From Abditibacteriaceae bacterium (GTDB lineage: Bacteria > Armatimonadota > Abditibacteriia > Abditibacteriales > Abditibacteriaceae), in contig JAFAZH010000025.1 of assembly GCA_019239895.1 (NCBI GenBank), positions 1-64,000 on the forward strand: a DNA stretch of 64,000 bases, written 5' to 3'. A model generated the notes under the pieces. The model was not told the origin of the DNA. It worked only from the letters and a program-made list of their open reading frames with translations, and searched no databases. Positions 9,408 to 18,162 of this stretch are shown here, piece by piece (the first letter of the stretch is position 1; every line of letters begins with the position of its first letter). The translations under genes and the position numbers were made by a program.

Positions 9408-9623
9408 GCCCTCACCCCCAGCCCCTCTCCCACACTGCGGGCGAGGGGAGCACGATCTACTACTTACTGGTGTTAGTAGTGAACCGCAGAGACGCAGAGG
9501 GCACAGAGTAAAGCCTAAAATCTCTGTACCCTCTGCGTCTCTGCGGTTGTCTTCTTTTACGAGCAATTTATCCTTGGAGACACCCCTCGCCCGCAGTGTG
9601 GGAGAGGGGCTGGGGGTGAGGGC
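9408..9623. repeat. Nested palindromes: R2 outer arms with an R3 element in the loop
   Basis: Outer perfect 41-bp inverted repeat: 9408-9448 (GCCCTCACCCCCAGCCCCTC...) with 9583-9623. Inside its loop lies a second inverted repeat of another family, 9482-9508 (AACCGCAGAGACGCAGAGGG...) with 9522-9548, one mismatch in 27. The whole element fills the gap between two minus-strand genes. The right arm ends 3 bp before the stop codon of the downstream dehydrogenase gene. Confidence 0.9.
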
Positions 9624-9626
9624 TAA

Positions 9627-11030
9627 CTATGCTTTCGAGGCATTACCAATGAGCTGAGTGCGATTTAATTGCGTCTTGCCGGGGATAGCGACTTCGGGAA
9701 TTGGAGCCGGGCCGAATTCCAGCTTGGCGGGGAGCAAGTCGAGTGTGCTGTTCATGGCGTCATCCCACTTAATCTGCTTGCCGGTATAAGCTGATTCGCG
9801 GCCTATGATGGCAGTCAGGGTGCTTTCGGCAATGCGGCGACCCTCATTGAGCGGCTTGCCGTTACGAATGCTTTCAATAAGGTCTACATGCTCCTGCTCA
9901 TAGGGATTGCGACTGGGGCCATCGAAGCGATAGTTTGTGGCCCCTTTGATAGAACCCGCGCTGGGATTAGAAGTGCCTTTGGTGCCGACCACATTTTCTG
10001 CCACGCGGCTATCGGTGCCATCTATCTGGCGGCACTGGCTCGACCAGCGTGCGCCATTAGCAAATTCGTATTCTACCGCGAAGTGGTCGAAGATTTGGCC
10101 ATAGGCCGGATCGGTGCGCACCTGGCGACCACCCATCGCATAGGCAGAGACTGGGTGCCCATTCATGACCCAGTTCATCACATCAATGTTGTGGACGTGC
10201 TGTTCCGTAATGTGATCGCCAGAAAGCCAAGTGTAATAAAGCCAGTTGCGTATCTGGTATTCCATGTCGCTCCAGTTTGGCTGACGCTCGTGCAGCCACA
10301 AGCCGCCCTGGTTCCAGTAGATTTGGCCACTCAGCACATCACCAATCGCGCCATCATGGATGCGATTAATGGTTTCAATATAGTTGGCCTGGTGGCGGCG
10401 TTGTGTGCCGGTTACGACAGCCAATTTCTTCTGTGCCGCTAAATCTGAGGAGGCGATGACCGAACGCACGCCTGCCGGATCAACCGCGACTGGCTTTTCC
10501 ATAAAGACATGCTTGCCTGCCTCAACAGCCGCCTGGAGGGTGATGCGTCGAAAGCCCGGCGGCGTGGCCATCAAAACTAAATCCACATCGCTCTTCACTA
10601 AATGCTGATAAGCATCCCAGCCCACGAAAGTATGGTCGTCATTGACTTTGAACTGGTCTTTCAATTGACCCGCCAGGCTGCCCCGCGCCCCATTGAGACG
10701 ATCCTGGAACAAGTCGGCTAAGGCCACAATTTGCACACTGGGATGAGCATGAGCGCAATCGCCCGCCGCACCCGTGCCGCGTCCGCCGCATCCAATGAGG
10801 CCAACCCGCAGGCGGTCGTTGCCCTGAGCATGGGCGTAGTTCTGGCCTAAGCTTGACATCAAAGCCGCCGCAGAAACAGCGGCGGTCGTTTTCAAAAAGC
10901 CACGCCGGGTTAAGCTCGTAGCATCTGTCCCAGTAACTTCCGGCTGCTTGGCGTTTTGCGCTCCATTATCTTGGTTCAAGCCACCTGTTGTATCCTGGCT
11001 GGATTGCGGGGCTTTATCATCGTTGACCAT
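9627..11030 (-). CDS. Tat-exported Gfo/Idh/MocA family oxidoreductase
   Basis: About 467 residues from the ATG at 11030, chosen because AAAGGA lies just upstream; the frame also extends to 11066 without a better site. A hydrophilic leader precedes a twin-arginine signal (SLTRRGFLKTTAAVSAAALM). Next comes a Rossmann NAD(P) domain (RVGLIGCGGRGTGAAG) with the EKPVAVD motif holding the usual catalytic Lys-Pro, then the Gfo/Idh/MocA C-terminal domain. Folded export with a prebound nicotinamide cofactor is the usual reason for a Tat signal in this group. It probably acts on a sugar or inositol outside the cytoplasm. The substrate is unknown and no sugar-pathway neighbours help. Confidence 0.9.
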   Translation of the reverse strand: MVNDDKAPQSSQDTTGGLNQDNGAQNAKQPEVTGTDATSLTRRGFLKTTAAVSAAALMSSLGQNYAHAQGNDRLRVGLIGCGGRGTGAAGDCAHAHPSVQIVALADLFQDRLNGARGSLAGQLKDQFKVNDDHTFVGWDAYQHLVKSDVDLVLMATPPGFRRITLQAAVEAGKHVFMEKPVAVDPAGVRSVIASSDLAAQKKLAVVTGTQRRHQANYIETINRIHDGAIGDVLSGQIYWNQGGLWLHERQPNWSDMEYQIRNWLYYTWLSGDHITEQHVHNIDVMNWVMNGHPVSAYAMGGRQVRTDPAYGQIFDHFAVEYEFANGARWSSQCRQIDGTDSRVAENVVGTKGTSNPSAGSIKGATNYRFDGPSRNPYEQEHVDLIESIRNGKPLNEGRRIAESTLTAIIGRESAYTGKQIKWDDAMNSTLDLLPAKLEFGPAPIPEVAIPGKTQLNRTQLIGNASKA

Positions 11031-11147
11031 CTCTAATCCTTTCTGCCGCCCGGTGTTGATTGGCATTGTTAATGCCGACCGAGAGGCACACTTATCCTTA
11101 ATACTACTATTTTTAGCACTGACAACACCGTTTCATAGCAGCCACTG

Positions 11148-11253
11148 TCATGCTGAGCGCAGCGAAGCATCTACTCTGCGGAGCTATGAAGTGATCCATT
11201 TAACCACTGCTTTCTGCACACCAATACAAGATGCTTCGCTGCGCTCAGCATGA
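11148..11253. repeat. Palindromic repeat, family R4 (copy a)
   Basis: A perfect 23-bp inverted repeat: TCATGCTGAGCGCAGCGAAG... at 11148-11170 with 11231-11253. The loop begins CTACTCTGCGGAGCTATGAA, which is also conserved in the copy at 51470. It lies between the convergently unrelated ends/starts of the dehydrogenase and ProRS genes; both are on the minus strand. Confidence 0.85.
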
Positions 11254-11287
11254 TAGGTTCTTTTACACGTTTCTTTTACAGGAACCT

Positions 11288-12757
11288 CTAGTAAGCCTTA
11301 GCCCAAACCGCTTCTGTTGTGGCAGGCTGCCCGCAGCGCAGGCAATGCGTTGGTGCTTCTGGAGAGCGAAATTCTTCATCAGGCAGTACGCGGATAGTGG
11401 CTTTAGTTTCTTCTTTAATCTGCGCTTCGCAGGCGTCCCCCCCACACCAACCGGCGTAAACAAACGCGCCTTCACCAGCCATCACTTCGCGGAACTTTTC
11501 ATAAGTGATGTTGCCGCGCAAGCTATTCTGCTCGCGGCGTTCTTTTGCAGTGTTCAGCATATCCTGCTGTATCACGTCCAACAGTCGCTCTACTGCTACA
11601 CCGAGTTCAGCAAAGGCGACAGGTGTTTTTTCTTTGGTATCGCGCCGCACCAAGACCGCCTGCTGATTGGTTAAGTCACGCGGCCCCAATTCCATGCGCA
11701 CTGGCACGCCGCGCATTTCCCACTCGTAATATTTAGCGCCCGGTTTCATATTCTCACGGGCATCAAGATGCACTCGCACGCGTCCTTCCGTCCCACGCTG
11801 CCGGTTTTCTAAATCGGTGCGAATCTGATTAGCTGTTTCCAACACACGAGTCTTTTCTTCATCGGCCCGCCAGATGGGAACAATGACGACTTCAGTCGGA
11901 GCCAGACGCGGCGGAATACGCACACCGACATCGTCGCCGTGCGTCATAATGAGGCCACCAATCAGGCGCGTCGAGACGCCCCAACTGGTGTTCCAGGCAT
12001 AGTCTGTCCCCCCACTTTCAGTCTGGAATTTCAGATCGAAAGCTTTAGCAAAGTTCTGCCCCAGGTTATGCGAGGTGCCCGCCTGCAAAGCTTTGTTGTC
12101 CTGCATCATCGCCTCACAAGAAAACGTGCGCAGGGCACCGGCAAACTTTTCAGATTCGCTCTTTTGCCCGGTGACAACAGGCATCGCCATCCAGCCTTCC
12201 ATAAAGGTGCGATAGACGCCCAGCATCCGGCGCGTTTCCTCTTCGGCTTCATCATGCGTGGCATGGGCCGTATGGCCTTCCTGCCAGAGAAACTCTAAGG
12301 TGCGCAGGAATAAGCGAGTCCGCATTTCCCAGCGCACCACGTTGGCCCACTGGTTGATTAACAAAGGCAAATCACGATGGCTCTGCACCCACTTGGCGAA
12401 CATCGCATAAATCACAGTTTCCGAAGTCGGGCGCACCACGAGCGGTTCTTCGAGGGCTTTGCCGCCGCCATGCGTCACAATGGCCAGTTCGGGGGCGAAG
12501 CCTTCCACATGCTCGGCTTCTTTGGTCAGAAAACTTTCCGGTATGAAAAGAGGAAAGTAAGCGTTGCGATGGCCTGTCGCTTTGAACATATCGTCGAGGG
12601 CGCGTTGCATCCGCTCCCAGATGCCATAACCATCGGGGCGAATCACCATGCAGCCGCGCACGGGGGAATAATCGGCCAGTTCAGCGCGTAAAACGACTTC
12701 GTTATACCAGGCGCTAAAATCGGTAGCGCGGGGAGTTAACTTCTTATCATCACTCAT
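11288..12757 (-). CDS. proS: Prolyl-tRNA synthetase, archaeal/eukaryotic type
   Basis: 489 residues. Charges tRNA-Pro with proline in the cytosol. This is the ProS type 3 form without the editing insertion found in E. coli ProRS. Visible features: class II motif 2 [20 protein letters not shown], substrate-loop [11 protein letters not shown], the anticodon-binding domain ([13 protein letters not shown]...) and a C-terminal zinc-type domain with paired cysteines ([20 protein letters not shown]). It lies 24 bp downstream of the DUF1992 gene on the same strand, so the two may be co-transcribed. No clear Shine-Dalgarno precedes the ATG. Confidence 0.95.
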   Translation of the reverse strand: MSDDKKLTPRATDFSAWYNEVVLRAELADYSPVRGCMVIRPDGYGIWERMQRALDDMFKATGHRNAYFPLFIPESFLTKEAEHVEGFAPELAIVTHGGGKALEEPLVVRPTSETVIYAMFAKWVQSHRDLPLLINQWANVVRWEMRTRLFLRTLEFLWQEGHTAHATHDEAEEETRRMLGVYRTFMEGWMAMPVVTGQKSESEKFAGALRTFSCEAMMQDNKALQAGTSHNLGQNFAKAFDLKFQTESGGTDYAWNTSWGVSTRLIGGLIMTHGDDVGVRIPPRLAPTEVVIVPIWRADEEKTRVLETANQIRTDLENRQRGTEGRVRVHLDARENMKPGAKYYEWEMRGVPVRMELGPRDLTNQQAVLVRRDTKEKTPVAFAELGVAVERLLDVIQQDMLNTAKERREQNSLRGNITYEKFREVMAGEGAFVYAGWCGGDACEAQIKEETKATIRVLPDEEFRSPEAPTHCLRCGQPATTEAVWAKAY

Positions 12758-12781
12758 GGGGTAAAGGGTATTGGGGTGTGG

Positions 12782-13261
12782 CTAATCAATTTTAATACTG
12801 TGTTTTTCCAGAATCTTTTCAACACGCACGCGCGGCTTGTGCAAGTGTGGCATTTGTGGCGGGATGGTGATATTGAACTTTAAGATTTTCTTATTCACCT
12901 GCTCAACTTTGTCCTGCAAGAACTTTAAGGCATTCTGCCAGTTTTGTTCGATAATTTGCGGGTCAGCACGCGGTTGACTTAATGCAGCCAGGCGAGAACG
13001 ATGGGCGCGCAGAATATACTGTTCCGCTTGCTCAATATCGAGCTTAATTTCGTCTTCTTGCAAAACCCAGGGCGGCGGCAAATCGGCGTTTTTCAATAGC
13101 TTACTGGCCAGCATCTTCGGATTGACCATCTCTTCCGAATTAATATACTGCCGCTTGCCCTTGCCTTTTAAGTTGTCAAACTCACCCCGCTCTACCGCCT
13201 CACGGATGGCCCCGGCGATAAAATCCTCTAACGGTTCTTTGTCTTTACGGTCTTTACTCAT
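12782..13261 (-). CDS. DUF1992 (DnaJ-homologue subfamily C member 28-like) protein
   Basis: 159 residues. Start placed at the ATG at 13261 because AAGGAG lies 7 nt upstream. An open extension to 13348 runs through repeat R2c and encodes only repeat-derived sequence. The DUF1992 signature is clear: DFIAGAIREAVERGEFDNL, GKGKR and MASKLLKNADLPPPWV. Members are small, helical cytosolic proteins of unknown role. The C-terminal part is charged and helical. It lies just upstream of proS. Confidence 0.88.
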   Translation of the reverse strand: MSKDRKDKEPLEDFIAGAIREAVERGEFDNLKGKGKRQYINSEEMVNPKMLASKLLKNADLPPPWVLQEDEIKLDIEQAEQYILRAHRSRLAALSQPRADPQIIEQNWQNALKFLQDKVEQVNKKILKFNITIPPQMPHLHKPRVRVEKILEKHSIKID

Positions 13262-13275
13262 ACGACTCCTTACGG

Positions 13276-13452
13276 CCCTCACCCCCGGCCCCTCTCCCAC
13301 GCTGCGGGAGAGGGGAGCACAAAGGCATAATTGCTCGTTTGCAGGCAATGCTAAATATCCTTATGACAACTGCATAGAGCTATTTGCTATCTAAACCGCT
13401 ATCCTGTGACCTCCCCTCGCCCGCAGCGTGGGAGAGGGGCCGGGGGTGAGGG
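13276..13452. repeat. Palindromic repeat, family R2 (copy c)
   Basis: 41-bp arms: CCCTCACCCCCGGCCCCTCT... at 13276-13316 and its complement at 13412-13452, with one mismatch. The right arm ends at the base before the SUMF1 stop codon. The left arm begins a few bases upstream of the DUF1992 Shine-Dalgarno. The unpaired middle of about 95 bp shows no gene. Confidence 0.9.
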
Positions 13453-14358
13453 TTATCCCTCACACACCACACGAAAACCGACAAATGGCCCATCGGAGAG
13501 CCACCATTTGCTCTTGGGGTTTTGCGGGTCGGTCATGTCCCAATCGGGGGTTTGCACCTGACGCGCCACCGGCGTAACCTTGGGGGCTTTATCGCGCCAT
13601 GAGCCGCCGCGCACTACGCCCACGCCATCGGCAGCGATGCACCACTCCGCCACGTTGCCTAACATATCGTACAAGCCCCACGGGTTCGGTTGCTTGGTAG
13701 CCACTTCGTGGGTTTTGTCTTCGGCATTCTCCCAGTACCAGGCGTGGTCATCCAGATAGGTCTTCTGGTCGAACAACTCATTGCCCGTTGCCCCGGCGCG
13801 GCAGGCATATTCCCACTCGGCTTCAGTGGGCAAACGATATTTCTTGCCGGTTTTCTTCGAGAGCCACTGGCAGTATAATTCGGCGGCGTGCTGCGTCATC
13901 GCTAGGGCCGGATAATGCTGATGGCCAAAACCGCGATCTGGCGCACCATAGGGCTTGCTGGGGCGCGAAGCGGCATCCACTCCCGCCGCTTGATCCTGCT
14001 GGCTCAAATCGAGGCGAAAGGCATAAATGTCATACTCATCCCAGGTGACTTCAGTCTTACCCATCCAGAAGGGCTTTAGCTCAACCTTGCGCATCTGCCC
14101 CGGCTTAGCAGGGTCGGCCATGCTAAAACTGCCGCCGCTAATGGGCAGCATCTCAAATTTGACCAGAGTGCCTGGAATAGACTGGGTATAAGCCCCGGTT
14201 GCTTTGGCCTCGGCAGCATTATTTTGTGCTGGCGCTTCCGCCGCCACAGATGGCATGGAGAAGCATGAGAAAGCCGTGAACTGCGCTGCAACGGCCAGCG
14301 TATAGAAGAGCGTTTTACACACCACAAGTGGAGTAGAGATTTGAATGCGTTGCTTCAT
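13453..14358 (-). CDS. Exported SUMF1/formylglycine-generating-enzyme-like domain protein
   Basis: 301 residues from ATG 14358 (MKQRIQIS), which directly precedes a signal peptide (LFYTLAVAAQFTAFSCF ... VAAEA). The frame is open to 14424 but that extension is not signal-like. The domain shows SUMF1 landmarks: PFWMGKTEVTWDEYDIYAF, YRLPTEAEWEYACRAG, LYDMLGNVAEW, VVRGGSWRD and FVGFRVV. The cysteine pair used by true formylglycine-generating enzymes between GGSW and GFR is absent (that stretch contains DPQNPKSKWWLSDG). It is therefore probably a non-catalytic or differently acting relative. Its 5' end overlaps that of the divergent apbE gene. Confidence 0.85.
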   Translation of the reverse strand: MKQRIQISTPLVVCKTLFYTLAVAAQFTAFSCFSMPSVAAEAPAQNNAAEAKATGAYTQSIPGTLVKFEMLPISGGSFSMADPAKPGQMRKVELKPFWMGKTEVTWDEYDIYAFRLDLSQQDQAAGVDAASRPSKPYGAPDRGFGHQHYPALAMTQHAAELYCQWLSKKTGKKYRLPTEAEWEYACRAGATGNELFDQKTYLDDHAWYWENAEDKTHEVATKQPNPWGLYDMLGNVAEWCIAADGVGVVRGGSWRDKAPKVTPVARQVQTPDWDMTDPQNPKSKWWLSDGPFVGFRVVCEG

Positions 14359-15337
14359 AATATGGTTCAGCCTGATTTTAGGTCTCGGATTATTCTGGCA
14401 AAGCTCTATCCAGTCTGCTGCCAATAGTCCAACGAATGTGAAATTGAGACGTTTTGAGTATGCCCAACTCGAAATGGGGGTGCAAACGCGGCTGGTGGTC
14501 TACACACTAGATCAAGCCACCGCTGAACGCGCCTGCACCGCGGCTTTTAATCGCATTGCGCAACTGGAAGACATCATGAGCGATTACCGCCCGACCAGTG
14601 AATTGATGCGCCTCTGTGCTCGTGCCGGGGGGCCACCGATAAAAGTGAGTGATGATCTATTCTTTGTTTTGCAACGTTCTCAGGAAGTTGCCGCGCGCAG
14701 TCATGGCGCGTTTGACATCACCGTGGGGCCATACGTCGCACTCTGGCGCAGAGCGCGCAAGCAGCATGTATTTCCGACGACCGAGGAATTAGCGCAAGCC
14801 GGTAAACTGGTGGGGTGGCAAAAGGTGCGTCTTGGTGCCAGGCATAAAACAGTGCAGCTATTGGTGCTGGGGATGCGCCTTGATTTAGGTGGCATTGCCA
14901 AAGGCTATGCAGGCGACTGTGCGCTGGATGTGCTCCAACAGTTTGGTATTACACGCGCGCTTTTTGAATCTGGCGGCGACATTGTAATGAGTGATCCACC
15001 ACCCGGTAAAGCAGGCTGGAATATCGAAATACTGAATGCGGGCCAAGAGTTGAAACAGCACACACGCCTGCTGGCTAACGCCGCAATTTCCACATCCGGC
15101 GATACCGAGCAGTTCGTCACCTTCAACGGCCAGCGCTACTCTCATATTGTTGATCCTCGCACTGGTTTGGGCTTAACCGACCGCATCGCTGTCACCATTA
15201 TCGCGCCTAAGGGCATTACATCCGATAGTCTCTCCACTGCCGTTAGCGTATTGGGGGCGCAACAAGGACAGCGGTTAGCAAAATCTTATCCCGGCACCTG
15301 GGCTTATATCCGCCGTGACCATGATAAAGTACAATAG
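14345..15337 (+). CDS. apbE: FAD:protein FMN transferase (ApbE family)
   Basis: 330 residues. Transfers FMN from FAD to a Thr/Ser of target proteins outside the cytoplasm, using Mg2+. The N-terminal signal segment is FIIWFSLILGLGLFWQS. Family motifs: LEDIMSDYRPTSELMRL, GAFDITVGPYVALW, LDLGGIAKGYAGD, ESGGDIVMSDPP, ISTSGDTEQF and HIVDPRTG. GGAG lies 11 nt before the ATG. No FMN-binding-domain target or Rnf/Nqr gene is adjacent, so the substrate is elsewhere. The start codon overlaps the start of the opposite SUMF1 gene by 14 bp. Confidence 0.93.
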   Translation: MRCFIIWFSLILGLGLFWQSSIQSAANSPTNVKLRRFEYAQLEMGVQTRLVVYTLDQATAERACTAAFNRIAQLEDIMSDYRPTSELMRLCARAGGPPIKVSDDLFFVLQRSQEVAARSHGAFDITVGPYVALWRRARKQHVFPTTEELAQAGKLVGWQKVRLGARHKTVQLLVLGMRLDLGGIAKGYAGDCALDVLQQFGITRALFESGGDIVMSDPPPGKAGWNIEILNAGQELKQHTRLLANAAISTSGDTEQFVTFNGQRYSHIVDPRTGLGLTDRIAVTIIAPKGITSDSLSTAVSVLGAQQGQRLAKSYPGTWAYIRRDHDKVQ

Positions 15338-15476
15338 CCGCAAAAAGGCACAAAAGACACAAATGTAGAGGACAGAGGATCGAGGATTGTATAAAAGTAG
15401 TTATAGCTGTTGCCACAAAACATATTTTTGATCTTCCTATCTAAGGCTTTTGTGTCTTTTGTGCCTTTTTGTGGCT
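15336..15476. repeat. Palindromic repeat, family R3 (CACAAAAGACACAAA type)
   Basis: The left arm AGCCGCAAAAAGGCACAAAA... begins inside the apbE stop codon; its complement is at 15448-15476. The interior carries a GAGGATCGAGGAT block also seen in the copies at 46615, 48471 and 50293. It sits between apbE and the methyltransferase gene. Confidence 0.8.
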
Positions 15477-15497
15477 GTTCTCCCCAAGGAAAGAAAA

Positions 15498-16277
15498 ATG
15501 CTATCAGCAAGCGATCCGACACGACGGTTCTCTAACCGTGTGGAATATTATATCCTCTATCGCCCCAAATATCCTGCCGCTGTCTTGCAGCTTTTTCAGG
15601 CAGAGCTTGGGTTATTGCCCACCCACACCATCGCTGATATTGGCTCTGGTACCGGGTTTTCGGCAGAGCTATTTCTGCAAAATGGCAATACGGTCTTCGG
15701 CGTCGAGCCGAACCGAGAAATGCGCGAAGCCGCCGAAAGCTTATTGAAGGACTACCCTAACTTCAAAAGCATTGAGGGCACTGCTGAAGCGACAACTTTA
15801 GGAGCGCACAGTATTGACTTCATCATTGTGGGGCAAGCCTTTCACTGGTTCAATCCAGTACAAGCCAAAGTGGAATTTAAACGCATCTTAAAGCTTGGGG
15901 GCACAGTGGCCTTAATCTGGAATCAACGGCTCACGGATACCACACCCTTTGCCCGCGCTTATGAGGAACTGTTGCTAAACTACGGCACTGATTATCAGGA
16001 TGTGTCGCATAAAACCGTCACCGCTACGGATGTAAGTGTGCTGCAAGAATTCTTTGCACCACAGGGCTTCACCGTAAAATCATTTGCCAATGCTCAAGTA
16101 TTCGACTTCCTCAGCTTAAAAGGACGCCTACTTTCTTCCTCTTATGCACCACTGCAAGGCCATCCTAACTTTGAACCTACCCTCGCGGAACTGCAACGTA
16201 TTTTCGATGAGTTCCAAGCCGATGGACACGTCCAGTTTGACTACCAGACAATGGTTTATTACGGTCAACTTGTTTAA
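15498..16277 (+). CDS. Class I SAM-dependent methyltransferase
   Basis: 259 residues from ATG 15498, preceded by AAGGAAAG. The upstream open stretch from 15450 is repeat sequence. Methyltransf_11/25-type fold: motif I ADIGSGTGFSAE (about 46-57), motif II FGVEPNREM, a DFIIVGQAFHWFNP strand-4 motif typical of the Tam/UbiE-like FHWF group, and GGTVALIWNQR. Cytosolic. The small-molecule substrate is unknown. Confidence 0.9.
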   Translation: MLSASDPTRRFSNRVEYYILYRPKYPAAVLQLFQAELGLLPTHTIADIGSGTGFSAELFLQNGNTVFGVEPNREMREAAESLLKDYPNFKSIEGTAEATTLGAHSIDFIIVGQAFHWFNPVQAKVEFKRILKLGGTVALIWNQRLTDTTPFARAYEELLLNYGTDYQDVSHKTVTATDVSVLQEFFAPQGFTVKSFANAQVFDFLSLKGRLLSSSYAPLQGHPNFEPTLAELQRIFDEFQADGHVQFDYQTMVYYGQLV

Positions 16278-16361
16278 TTTCGCACCGACATTGCAGCTTT
16301 GAATTTTGCTGCGACAACAGGCTTAAATTCCAGAGCATAACCCGAACAAGGAACGACATTC

Positions 16362-18014
16362 ATGACGTGGGCGCAGAGTTATAATCCAGCGGGCAACATT
16401 TATCTCTCAGCACTCTTAGCAGCCTTGCCAGTTGTGGTGCTGCTGGGACTCCTCAGCTTTGCTCATGTCAAAGCGCATTGGGCGGCTCTTACGGGGCTGG
16501 CGTCTGCGCTATTGTTAGCAATCCTTTTCTATCGAATGCCCATAATGTTGGCCTTGGCCGCTGCCGGTAATGGTGCGGCTTTCGGGCTGTTCCCCATTGG
16601 CTGGCTGGTGCTGAATGCCATCTTTATTTACGACATCACCGTCACTACCGGAAGTTTTGAGGTGGCCAAGCAGACTATTGCGGGGCTGGCCAGTGATCGC
16701 CGCATTCAAGCTCTCTTTATCGCGTTTAGCTTTGGGGCCTTTATTGAAGGTGCGGCGGGTTTCGGGGCGCCCGTAGCCATCTCCGCCGCGATGCTGCTGG
16801 GGCTGGGCTTCCGGCCTATCCACGCTGCCGGGTTAGCTCTCATCGGTAACACAGCTCCGGTGGCGTTTGGCTCACTTGGCATTCCGCTTGTCACGCTGGC
16901 CAAAGTCACCGGATTAGACTTGGGGCAACTGAGTGCAATGGTGGGACGGCAATTGCCATTCTTTTCTATTCTGATTCCGTTCTGGCTCATTGCCGCCATG
17001 TCGGGGTGGCGTGCCATGTGGGAAGTCTGGCCTGCCTGCTTGGTCGTAGGAGGCACGTTTGCCCTCTCCCAATTCTTAGTCAGCAATTATCATGGCCCTT
17101 GGTTGGTGGATACCATCAGTGCCATTGTCTCAATGCTCGCGCTAAGCTTGCTCCTCCGCTTCTGGCAGCCGCGCACCACATGGCGTTTTGAGCATGAGGC
17201 AGAGCATACAGCCGATAAAGACAGCACAGGCTTGGTAGCTACGCGCCGCGAAACGCAACGCGCCTGGATGCCGTGGGTCATTTTATCGGTGTTGGTTTTT
17301 CTGTGGAGTTTGCAGCCTGTCAAAGATGCGCTAAATAATGTTTCCAATATCAACATCTCTGTGCCCTACCTGGATAAGGGAGTGGTGCGCGTTCCGCCCG
17401 TAGTGCCTAAGCCCAAAGCCGAAGATGCTATTTTCGCCTTAAACTGGCTTTCGGCCACTGGCACAGCCCTCCTGCTGACGGGCATTCTTTCGGGACTGTT
17501 GCTGGGTTTGCGCCCTCTCGCGTTGCTGCGCCTCTACGGTCAAACCCTGCTGCGCGTGCGGTGGTCGCTGTTGACGATTGCCACCATGCTGGCCCTGGGA
17601 TTCACGACACGCTTCAGCGGCTCCGATACCACAATGGGATTAGCCCTGGCAGGAACGGGCGTGTTATTCCCGTTCTTCTCTCCCCTACTTGGCTGGCTGG
17701 GCACGGCCCTCACGGGTAGCGATACGTCTTCTAATGTGCTCTTTGGCAACTTACAACAAGTCACGGCGCACCAGATTGGGGTGTCGCCGATTCTGACGGC
17801 TGCCGCCAACAGTTCGGGTGGAGTGATGGGCAAGATGATTGACGTACAGAGTATTGTCGTGGCGGGCGTGGCGACAGAGCAGCAAGGCGATGAGGGAGAA
17901 ATCCTGCGCTACGTCTTTTTCCACAGCATCGCCCTGGCCGTAATGGTGGGCATCCTGGTTCTCCTCCAAGCGCATGTGTTTCCAAGCATGGTGCCTCATG
18001 CAGCCATGCGTTGA
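16362..18014 (+). CDS. lctP: L-lactate permease (LctP family)
   Basis: 550 residues and about 13 predicted membrane helices. Imports lactate (and glycolate) with protons. The family signatures are [55 protein letters not shown] and [19 protein letters not shown]. No lactate dehydrogenase genes (lldD or lutABC) lie next to it in the window. AAGGA lies upstream of the ATG. A short hairpin follows the gene. Confidence 0.96.
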   Translation: MTWAQSYNPAGNIYLSALLAALPVVVLLGLLSFAHVKAHWAALTGLASALLLAILFYRMPIMLALAAAGNGAAFGLFPIGWLVLNAIFIYDITVTTGSFEVAKQTIAGLASDRRIQALFIAFSFGAFIEGAAGFGAPVAISAAMLLGLGFRPIHAAGLALIGNTAPVAFGSLGIPLVTLAKVTGLDLGQLSAMVGRQLPFFSILIPFWLIAAMSGWRAMWEVWPACLVVGGTFALSQFLVSNYHGPWLVDTISAIVSMLALSLLLRFWQPRTTWRFEHEAEHTADKDSTGLVATRRETQRAWMPWVILSVLVFLWSLQPVKDALNNVSNINISVPYLDKGVVRVPPVVPKPKAEDAIFALNWLSATGTALLLTGILSGLLLGLRPLALLRLYGQTLLRVRWSLLTIATMLALGFTTRFSGSDTTMGLALAGTGVLFPFFSPLLGWLGTALTGSDTSSNVLFGNLQQVTAHQIGVSPILTAAANSSGGVMGKMIDVQSIVVAGVATEQQGDEGEILRYVFFHSIALAVMVGILVLLQAHVFPSMVPHAAMR

Positions 18015-18100
18015 ATCGCCCATTTTTGGAGAATCAATTTGCGGCAACAACGACACCAAGCCCGCCCGCTCGACTCTCGCTATTAGCTTATGCCTTTGAG

Positions 18101-18117
18101 AGCCTGCGAAGGCAGGC
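18101..18117. terminator. Short hairpin between convergent genes, possible terminator
   Basis: AGCCTGC-GAA-GGCAGGCT forms a 7-bp stem followed by TTTGCG. It lies in the 148-bp gap between the convergent lctP and glycoside hydrolase genes. The stem is short and the T-run weak, so it is a tentative call. Confidence 0.35.
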
Positions 18118-18162
18118 TTTGCGCTGTTGTTGCCTGCGGCTTCAGCCGCCTGGCCTATGAAG

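Noticed and set aside
13262-13348. N-terminal extension of the DUF1992 protein through repeat R2c
   Set aside because: An AAGGAG site with good spacing supports ATG 13261. Unlike the beta-helix and transporter cases, a canonical start exists after the repeat.
13453-14358. Formylglycine-generating enzyme that activates sulfatases
   Set aside because: Catalytic cysteines are missing and no sulfatase gene is in the window.
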